DNA from: Hyphomicrobiaceae bacterium
Lineage (GTDB): Bacteria; Pseudomonadota; Alphaproteobacteria; Rhizobiales; Xanthobacteraceae
Assembly: GCA_947472885.1 (NCBI GenBank)
Contig: CANJBX010000024.1
Coordinates: 1-52,941 of the forward strand
Length of the DNA: 52,941 bases
Direction of reading: 5' to 3'
Shown here: one piece after another, positions 36,020 through 42,012 of the stretch
How the letters are laid out: each line of letters begins with the position of its first letter
Position numbering within the stretch: position 1 is the first letter of the stretch
Program-made: the position numbers and the translations under genes
The notes under the pieces: model-generated
What the model saw: the letters and a program-made list of their open reading frames with translations, nothing else
Told to the model about the DNA's origin: nothing
Databases searched by the model: none

Positions 36020-38209
36020 CTATTCCGCGGCCTGGGCGATAGCGCCGCCCGTCGAGATGAGGGGCGTGATCGCGGCCGGCGGCGTTGCAAGCCTCGCGAT
36101 AACCCGGCGGCGCAGGCCGTCGAGCATACGTTCGATGATGCCGGGGTTATGGACGAGTTCGGTCTTGTAGAAGCTCGGGCACAGGATTGCGGCGTGCGAA
36201 ATCTCGCCGCACAGTCCGCAGCCGACGCAGCTTTCAATCACGGTCGCCACCGGATCGCGCCGCAGCGTGTCGGGGTTTTCCTTGATGGTGAGCGACGGAC
36301 AACCCGACAGGCGGATACAGGAGTGATCGCCGGTGCAGACCTGATCGTCGATGTTGAACTTCGGCTTGGCGACGCGGCGGCCGGCGGCGATGTTCTTGGC
36401 ATCCTCGGCGCGCACGCGGCGCTGCTTGGCGAGCATGCACTCGCCCTGCGCGATGATGACCTTGAGGCCCTTTTCTGCCGTGGTCAGCGCTTCCTTCAGC
36501 ACCTTGGCGACATTGCCGACCTTGTAGTTATCGACCGTCTTCATCCATTTGATGCCGACGCCGCGCAACGCTTTCTCGATGGTCTGGTCCTGATGGACAA
36601 GCCCTTCGCGGCGCTGCATCGACGACGGCAGGAATTGCCAGCCGGTCGCCGAGGTGTAGCCGTTCTTGATGACGACCAGCACGCCGTCGGCGTTGTTATA
36701 GGTGGCGGAAGCAACGCCGGTGGTGAGGCCGTTATGCCAGAAGCCGCCATCGCCCATGATGGAGATGGTGCGCTTGGAAAAATTCGCCGCGATGCCGGTA
36801 GAGCTGGCGAGGCCGAGGCCATAGCCGACGCAGGTATTGCCGATATTGAACGGCGCATACATGCCGAACGAATGGCAACCGATATCGCCGGAGACATGGG
36901 TCTTGCCGAGTTCACGCTCCGCGAGCTTGATCGAGGCAAACATCGGGCGTTCCGGGCAACCCGTGCAGAAGGTCGGGTTGCGGCCGGGGATCGCGGTGCC
37001 GACGAGTTCGTTGGCGGTCGCCTTGAAGCCGGCGATCTGCTCGACCTGCTTCTGGGCCATATCGATAAGCCCATCCATGCCGGCGGGACGGACCTTGTCG
37101 AGGAAACCGATAAGCCCCTTCATCACGACGTCGGCGGTATATTCGCCGCCCATCGGCAGGACGTCCTTGCCGAAGATGCGCGCATTGATATCGGCGCGGC
37201 GCAGTACCGTGTTGAGCATCTGCTCGATGTAGTCGGGATGCCCCTCCTCCATCATCAGCACGGCGCGCTTGCCGGCGCAGAATTGCGTGATCTCGTCCGG
37301 CACCATCGGATAGGTGACGTTCATGCAGTAAATTGGAATGCGTGAATTGCCGAACGTATCCGCAAGACCGATGCGCTGCATCACGCGCAGCACGGTATTA
37401 TAGAGACCGCCCTGCAGGATAATGCCGACTTCGTTGCTGTCGCCGGGGAACTGCTCGTTGAGCTTGTTGTCCTTGATGAACTTGATCGCCGCAGGCAGGC
37501 GCGTCTCAAGCTTGAGTTTCTCCTGCGCGACCGTGAAGCCCGGCTGCGGCAGGCGCATCATCGAGAAGTCCGGCTTGTCGAGCTTGCTGTTGCGCGAGAT
37601 TTTTCCAGTGAGATTGTCCTTGGCCTCAAACCGGCCATAGACGTGGCAGGTGCGGATGCGCAGCTGCATCATGACGAGCGAGTTCGACGCTTCCGAAAGT
37701 TCGAATGCCTTTTCGACGAGATTGACGATCGACGCCAGATTAGGTCGCGGATCGAGTAACCACATCGACGACTTCATCGCGAAAGCGTGGCTGCGCTCCT
37801 GAATGACGCTGGCGCCCTCGCCGTAGTCCTCGCCAAGAATGATCACCGCTCCGCCGATGACGCCGGACGACGAGATATTGGAAAGACCGTCGGAGGCGAC
37901 ATTGGTGCCGACCGGCGATTTCCAGGTGACGGCGCCACGGATCGGATAGTTGATCGAGGCGGCCAGCATGGCGCCGGCGGCAGCTTCGCTGGTCGAGGTT
38001 TCGAGATGCACGCCGAGCTTGTCCATCAGCGGCTTCGCATCCACGAGTACGTCAATGAGATGCGAGATCGGGGAACCCTGATAACCGCCGACGTAGCTCA
38101 CGCCGGACTGCAACAGTCCCTTGGTGACGGCCAGAATACCCTCGCCGGCGAAAATATCGCCCGCGCCGAGTTTCAGCGACTCCACTTCGGTTTTGAATGA
38201 TCTTTCCAT
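36020..38209 (-). CDS. iorA: indolepyruvate:ferredoxin oxidoreductase, alpha subunit
   Basis: A 729-residue thiamine-diphosphate enzyme. The N-terminal domain (GGYQGSPISHLIDVL...) and core-exchange regions precede the TPP-binding block with GDGGFWHNGLTTGVASATYNNADGVLVVIKN. The C-terminus carries two ferredoxin-like cluster sites: the spaced C-x5-C-x5-CP at CTGDHSCIRLSGCP and CVGCGLCGEISHAAILCP. It uses arylpyruvates from Phe, Tyr and Trp breakdown to make aryl-acetyl-CoA, CO2 and reduced ferredoxin. It heads the leftward six-gene operon. Such enzymes are best known from anaerobes, so an aerobic alphaproteobacterial home is notable. Confidence 0.88.
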   Translation of the reverse strand: MERSFKTEVESLKLGAGDIFAGEGILAVTKGLLQSGVSYVGGYQGSPISHLIDVLVDAKPLMDKLGVHLETSTSEAAAGAMLAASINYPIRGAVTWKSPVGTNVASDGLSNISSSGVIGGAVIILGEDYGEGASVIQERSHAFAMKSSMWLLDPRPNLASIVNLVEKAFELSEASNSLVMMQLRIRTCHVYGRFEAKDNLTGKISRNSKLDKPDFSMMRLPQPGFTVAQEKLKLETRLPAAIKFIKDNKLNEQFPGDSNEVGIILQGGLYNTVLRVMQRIGLADTFGNSRIPIYCMNVTYPMVPDEITQFCAGKRAVLMMEEGHPDYIEQMLNTVLRRADINARIFGKDVLPMGGEYTADVVMKGLIGFLDKVRPAGMDGLIDMAQKQVEQIAGFKATANELVGTAIPGRNPTFCTGCPERPMFASIKLAERELGKTHVSGDIGCHSFGMYAPFNIGNTCVGYGLGLASSTGIAANFSKRTISIMGDGGFWHNGLTTGVASATYNNADGVLVVIKNGYTSATGWQFLPSSMQRREGLVHQDQTIEKALRGVGIKWMKTVDNYKVGNVAKVLKEALTTAEKGLKVIIAQGECMLAKQRRVRAEDAKNIAAGRRVAKPKFNIDDQVCTGDHSCIRLSGCPSLTIKENPDTLRRDPVATVIESCVGCGLCGEISHAAILCPSFYKTELVHNPGIIERMLDGLRRRVIARLATPPAAITPLISTGGAIAQAAE

Positions 38210-38299
38210 GGATCGTTCCCGCTGCCCTTCCGGGGCCCTGACTGCAAGATTATCAAGGGTTTGCCGTTATTTGCCGACGCTGAGGGACGGCTTGGGTAA

Positions 38300-38328
38300 A
38301 GCGTAAACGCGCCTGCGGTCGCGGTCAA
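38300..38328 (-). promoter_or_regulatory. candidate promoter of the ior operon
   Basis: On the minus strand TTGACC (38323-38328), a 17-base spacer and TACGCT (38300-38305) precede iorA by ~90 bp. The -10 is a modest match. No operator palindrome stands out. Confidence 0.35.
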
Positions 38329-38449
38329 ATGCGCAACTTTTTGCCCACATGCGACCCAAGCGTTGAGCCTGCATGATATTTCAGCGAAGCTGCGAAACGT
38401 TCGCGTCGGGGAATCGCAGCCAGATCAGGGCTGGACAGAAAGAACAAAA

Positions 38450-39091
38450 ATGAAAAACGGCAAAAACACCCTCGACGAAGCCGGCGACACCAACCCCAGC
38501 CGCGGGATCATGATGCTCACGCTGATCGCCGGGACGCTCGCCGCCGCCTTGCCGGTGCTTGCCGTGGTCATCCTCGTGCTGGTGCGCAATCCCGGCCTCG
38601 ACGACGGTATCGACACGGCCCAGGCATTCAATCTGTCGATATGGCTCACGCTGGCGGCCGGCGCGCTGTGGTCGCTGGTGGAATTCACGCAGCCCGGTGC
38701 TTCCAACGGGGTCTGGAAGTATCTCCTCCCGGCGCCGCTGCTGCTCGGCGTCGGCATTGCGCTGGAACTGGCGCGCACGCCAAGCCAGACGTGGAGCAAC
38801 CGCTTCACGTCTACAGCACCGGGCGTGTGTTTCACGATGATCTTCCTGTTCTCCATGCCGATCCTGAGCAGCATCTTCTATGTGCTGCGCAGCACGTCGC
38901 TGGCGGCGCCGCGCACCGCTGGCGCGATCTCGGGATTGCTCGCGAGTTCACTCGCTGCTGCGATTTATCTGTGGCACTGCCCTGAAAATTCGCTGGTGTC
39001 GGTGGCGATCTGGCACGGCCTTGCCGTTATCGCTGTCGTCGCGATTTCCGCGTATCTCGGCCATCGCTATTTGCGCTGCACCATCGGCTGA
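38450..39091 (+). CDS. NrsF/DUF1109-family membrane protein (putative anti-sigma factor)
   Basis: About 213 residues with six membrane spans. The C-terminal half matches the NrsF (DUF1109) pattern: a first cysteine in APGVCFTM, then MPILSSIFYVLRSTSLAAPRTAGAISGLLASSLAAAIYLWHCPENSLVSVAIWHGLAVI. In Caulobacter NrsF holds the ECF sigma factor SigF at the membrane, and two cysteines are needed. The start at 38450 skips a 29-residue upstream extension. Normally a sigma gene is adjacent, but here the neighbours are iorA (divergent) and a radical SAM gene (convergent). The first two spans diverge from typical members. Confidence 0.7.
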   Translation: MKNGKNTLDEAGDTNPSRGIMMLTLIAGTLAAALPVLAVVILVLVRNPGLDDGIDTAQAFNLSIWLTLAAGALWSLVEFTQPGASNGVWKYLLPAPLLLGVGIALELARTPSQTWSNRFTSTAPGVCFTMIFLFSMPILSSIFYVLRSTSLAAPRTAGAISGLLASSLAAAIYLWHCPENSLVSVAIWHGLAVIAVVAISAYLGHRYLRCTIG

Positions 39092-39106
39092 CGCGGCAAG
39101 CAGAAC

Positions 39107-40168
39107 TCAATCGTTGGCGTTGCGCCATTCGCCGAGCGTCTGCAGCTCGATGCCTTGTTTCCGGTACGTACTGCTCTTGTGATAGATGCTGGCGTAGAAG
39201 TCGCAGCTCTTGCACACGGGCCGGAATTCGCCGCGCTGCTGCTCGTCGATCAACTCCATATAGGCCGGATTCTTGGTCGAGATGATTTGCGCCATCGGTG
39301 CGTCGTTGAGATCGCCGAGGCGCAGCGTTGCGTCGGCGTCGCGGCACGCGCAACCATTGATAATGCCGGTCGCCATCACCTGAATCGTCGTGAACAGGCG
39401 CACGCAAGCGCCCTTCTTGTAGATGTCATCGACGCCGCCGACCTTGAGCGGCAGGCCGCGCAGATCGTCCTGGGTCACAAAGCCACCCCAGTTGTTATAG
39501 AGGCCCTTGGTCAGCTTGACGGTGATGCCGGCTTTCTTGAAGCGGTCGAGCAGATCTGTGATCTCGCTCTTGCGCCTGCGGATCGAGTCGCGGCCCGGAT
39601 GCACCGCGATGTGGACCTGGAAGCCGCGCGTTTCGACAATGCCGAGCAACTGTTCGAGATTGCGCACCATCCGGCGATAGACGGCTTCGGTCGAACGCGA
39701 GATTTTCAGGAACGTATCGAGGTCATGGCCATAGATGCTGATGCCAATGCCGGTAAGGCGCTTGAGCTTGGTCAGCCGTTCGATGTCCTTCGGGCGCGGA
39801 ACGCAGAAGTTCGTATAGAAGCCGTAAGCCTTCACGCCCGGCGCGGTATCGAGGAAGTCGAACTTGTCGAAGATGCGCCGGTCCATGAACACGTCGCCGG
39901 TGCACGGCGTCAGGTCGTATTCGACGTACCCCATGCCGACGGCCTGCCGGACGGTGTCCTCGAAAAAGGCATTCGTCATCGTCAGCTTGGGCGATTCTTT
40001 CTTGCCATAGGCGCAGAACACGCAGTCGAGGTTGCACAGGCTCGACGTCTCGATATTGAGGAACGGCCCGCGCGGCGGGATGAATTCCGTCTTGCGCGCG
40101 GCGTTGATGTTGATTGCCACCGCATTGCGCAGATTGCGCACGGACTTGATGAGCGAATTGCTGATCAT
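39107..40168 (-). CDS. radical SAM protein with C-terminal SPASM-like cysteines
   Basis: A 353-residue enzyme. The SAM cluster motif CNLDCVFC (Cx3Cx2C) is at ~45, in the normal place after ETSSL. A barrel follows (GISIYGHDLDTF, VHIAVHPGRD). Late cysteines (KGACVRLF, NGCACRD, CKSCDFY) could bind a second iron-sulfur cluster, as in SPASM proteins that modify peptides or sugars. No small precursor peptide gene is obvious nearby, so the substrate is unknown. It is transcribed leftward, next to tRNA-His. Confidence 0.8.
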   Translation of the reverse strand: MISNSLIKSVRNLRNAVAININAARKTEFIPPRGPFLNIETSSLCNLDCVFCAYGKKESPKLTMTNAFFEDTVRQAVGMGYVEYDLTPCTGDVFMDRRIFDKFDFLDTAPGVKAYGFYTNFCVPRPKDIERLTKLKRLTGIGISIYGHDLDTFLKISRSTEAVYRRMVRNLEQLLGIVETRGFQVHIAVHPGRDSIRRRKSEITDLLDRFKKAGITVKLTKGLYNNWGGFVTQDDLRGLPLKVGGVDDIYKKGACVRLFTTIQVMATGIINGCACRDADATLRLGDLNDAPMAQIISTKNPAYMELIDEQQRGEFRPVCKSCDFYASIYHKSSTYRKQGIELQTLGEWRNAND

Positions 40169-40293
40169 CCAGACACCGGCGCTGCGCCGCCCCGGCGCGA
40201 ACTGACGTTAACGTTCAACATGATGGGCAACCTACGCGATTGCCTGCCGAATGAACAGCGCGGCCCGGTAGCGCGGTAGATACGGGTGGAAAA

Positions 40294-40370
40294 TGGTACA
40301 GGCGAGTGGGCTCGAACCACCGACCTCCGGTTCCACAGACCGGCGCTCTAACCAACTGAGCTACGCCTGC
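40294..40370 (-). tRNA. tRNA-His (GTG anticodon)
   Basis: On the minus strand the gene runs from 40370 (GCAGGCGTAGCTCAG...) to an encoded CCA at 40296-40294. The anticodon loop is CTGTGGA (anticodon GTG) on a CCGGT/ACCGG stem, and the T-loop is GGTTCGAGCC. The acceptor GCAGGCG pairs with CGCCTGT. The base before the first G is T, and position 73 is A. It therefore lacks the usual G-1:C73 pair of tRNA-His, as reported for many alphaproteobacteria. Confidence 0.95.
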
Positions 40371-40484
40371 ACAAGCGGGCCGGAAACTAGGTGCAAGCCG
40401 CCGCCATGACAAGGCCCGCACAGGCAAAGACTTACCCAAATATCGCAGGCGCTTAACAAAACCGGCTTCCGGACATCCGGAAAC

Positions 40485-40510
40485 AGAAAAAGCCCGGGCA
40501 AACCCGGGCT
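40485..40510 (-). terminator. rho-independent terminator of phasin 1
   Basis: Stem AGCCCGGG/CCCGGGCT (40491-40498 with 40503-40510) has a four-base loop. On the minus strand a T run follows. It lies ~50 bp after the phasin stop. Confidence 0.88.
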
Positions 40511-40561
40511 TCTCTGAGCTTATCAGCTACGCAAACGGCCCATTGTGAAGCCGCAGAGGCG

Positions 40562-41074
40562 TTACGCGACCTTGCTGAACACCTTGGAAACGCTGTCCTT
40601 GATCGGCTCGGCGGTCTTGGTGGCGACCGTCTGGGCAATCGAGGTCAGTTCCTTGCCTTGCGCAGTGAAGGCTTCGAACTGCTTGCGGGCGTGAGCGGTC
40701 GTGAGTTCGACCACTTCCGAGAGCGACTTCACGCCGAACAGCTGGGTCGCGAAATCGAACGACGCATTGGTGTTGGTGCGCGAAGCTTCGATCATCTTCA
40801 GGCCGTACTCCGACATGCCCTTGGAGGCCGTGGAATAGGTCTCTTCGAGCGTATCCGTCGCTTCTTCAGCAGCGGCCTTCACGTTCTCGTAGTTACCCTT
40901 GGCCTGGGCAATGCCCTTTTCCGCGAAATCGCGGAACGCGGCCGGGACTTCCATGGTCGGGATGTCGAACTTCGGCATCTCGAACTTGGGCATTTCAAAC
41001 TTGCCGAACGCCGGGAAAGCAGTGGTTTCAGTGAAGCTGACAGCCGGCTTCGGGGTTTTGATCTTGGCAGACAT
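40562..41074 (-). CDS. phasin (PHA granule-associated protein) 1
   Basis: About 170 residues from ATG 41074 (MSAKIKTPKPAVSF), chosen because a GAGG site lies five bases upstream; in-frame ATGs at 41089 and 41098 are alternatives. A short repeat FEMPKFEMPKFDIPTMEVP is followed by the amphipathic helical phasin domain (AFRDFAEKGIAQAKGNYENVKAAAEEATDTLEETYSTASKGMSEYGLKMIEASRTNTNASFDFATQLFGVKSLSEVVELTTAHARKQFEAF). Phasins coat polyhydroxyalkanoate granules and set their number and size. A promoter with a palindromic operator precedes it, and phasin 2 lies upstream on the same strand. Confidence 0.9.
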   Translation of the reverse strand: MSAKIKTPKPAVSFTETTAFPAFGKFEMPKFEMPKFDIPTMEVPAAFRDFAEKGIAQAKGNYENVKAAAEEATDTLEETYSTASKGMSEYGLKMIEASRTNTNASFDFATQLFGVKSLSEVVELTTAHARKQFEAFTAQGKELTSIAQTVATKTAEPIKDSVSKVFSKVA

Positions 41075-41222
41075 GGTGGCCTCAGACATGGGATCCATTC
41101 TTTTGGGGCTGGTCCACAACGCGGCGGGACAAGACCCTGTTGAAATCGTTTGCACGCTTTCGATGGCCTGAGGCTAAGGACCGGCTACCGGCCTGACCGC
41201 GTCCTCATTCATCGTCGAATCC

Positions 41223-41272
41223 AATATAGCAACGGTCATGGTGCATTGCAACATTTTTATTGCAATGCACCA
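41223..41272 (-). promoter_or_regulatory. phasin promoter with overlapping palindromic operator
   Basis: Minus strand: -35 TTGCAA (41246-41251), 17-base spacer, -10 TATATT (41223-41228). A perfect 13-bp inverted repeat with arms TGGTGCATTGCAA (41239-41251) and TTGCAATGCACCA (41260-41272), 8-base loop, covers the -35. Each arm is itself nearly symmetric around TGCATTGCA. This is the layout expected for repression by a PHA-responsive regulator such as PhaR, which blocks phasin transcription until granules appear. The regulator's identity is inferred. Confidence 0.65.
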
Positions 41273-41322
41273 AATTTACCGTCAGAAGCATCGGATACCT
41301 GAGTTTAAGTTTCTGAGAAACA

Positions 41323-41706
41323 TCACCCTTTTGGCGTGATGCTGGATTTGGCCGCACTGGTTGCCTTTTCGCCCAGCACCTTGGCCTGTTCGGTCAGGGT
41401 CTTGATCTGGGTTTGCACGAACTCGGTATGCAACTGGAGCAGCGCCTGCGGGTCCTTCGCCTGGACCAGCTTCTGCGCATAGGTGAAGGCATCCGCCACA
41501 TTGCGCTCGGCGAACTCCATGGCCTTGGAACTGATGTCCCTGGCACCGGCCTGCGCCGCCTTCTGCTGACCTTCGACGGACGCAATGGTCGTCTGGGCCA
41601 TGCCCATCATCTTCTCAAACGCAGTGCGCGCCTGATCGAAGCTCTTCTCCGTAAAGGCGAGCATGTCCGGTGGAATCTCAAACGGTGAATTCGGCCCTTT
41701 GGTCAT
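41323..41706 (-). CDS. phasin family protein 2
   Basis: A 127-residue all-helical protein (FEIPPDMLAFTEKSFDQARTAFEKMMGMAQTTIASVEGQQKAAQAGARDISSKAMEFAERNVADAFTYAQKLVQAKDPQALLQLHTEFVQTQIKTLTEQAKVLGEKATSAA). This is the standard short phasin domain, including the AKDPQALLQLHTEFVQ segment. An AGGAGCGG ribosome site precedes the ATG. It lies upstream of phasin 1 on the same strand, separated by the operator region. Confidence 0.88.
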   Translation of the reverse strand: MTKGPNSPFEIPPDMLAFTEKSFDQARTAFEKMMGMAQTTIASVEGQQKAAQAGARDISSKAMEFAERNVADAFTYAQKLVQAKDPQALLQLHTEFVQTQIKTLTEQAKVLGEKATSAAKSSITPKG

Positions 41707-42012
41707 TTTCCGCTCCTGTTGCTGTACCCGCCCGTCGCCAAAACGGCCCGCTAACCCCGCCCGGCCAGCCGTTCACCATCAATCCACACCTCATCATTCC
41801 ACCATCATGGTCACGCCGCAAATGGATGGTTTGGCTGATGCTTCACGTGAGATGGGTACTGCTTAAAACGCTTGCAAGATTAAGGTTATCCGCTTGTTGA
41901 TGCGCGCTTTTGGCGTGCAATCGTGGACGCCATGGAAGGCCCGCTTTATGACTAAGGTGCAATCCGTAAGCGCGAGGCATTCCGTCTTCGCTGCGGCACA
42001 GGTGCCCGATAG
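41707..42012. other. intergenic gap between divergent genes
   Basis: This 306-base stretch lies between phasin 2 (leftward) and the PAS protein (rightward), so it must hold both promoters. I find no palindrome like that of phasin 1, no RNA gene and no convincing small coding sequence. Confidence 0.5.

Noticed and set aside
41239-41272. The phasin palindrome read as a terminator of phasin 2
   Set aside because: The stem is strong but no T run follows on the minus strand, and a -35/-10 pair overlaps it. An operator is the better reading.
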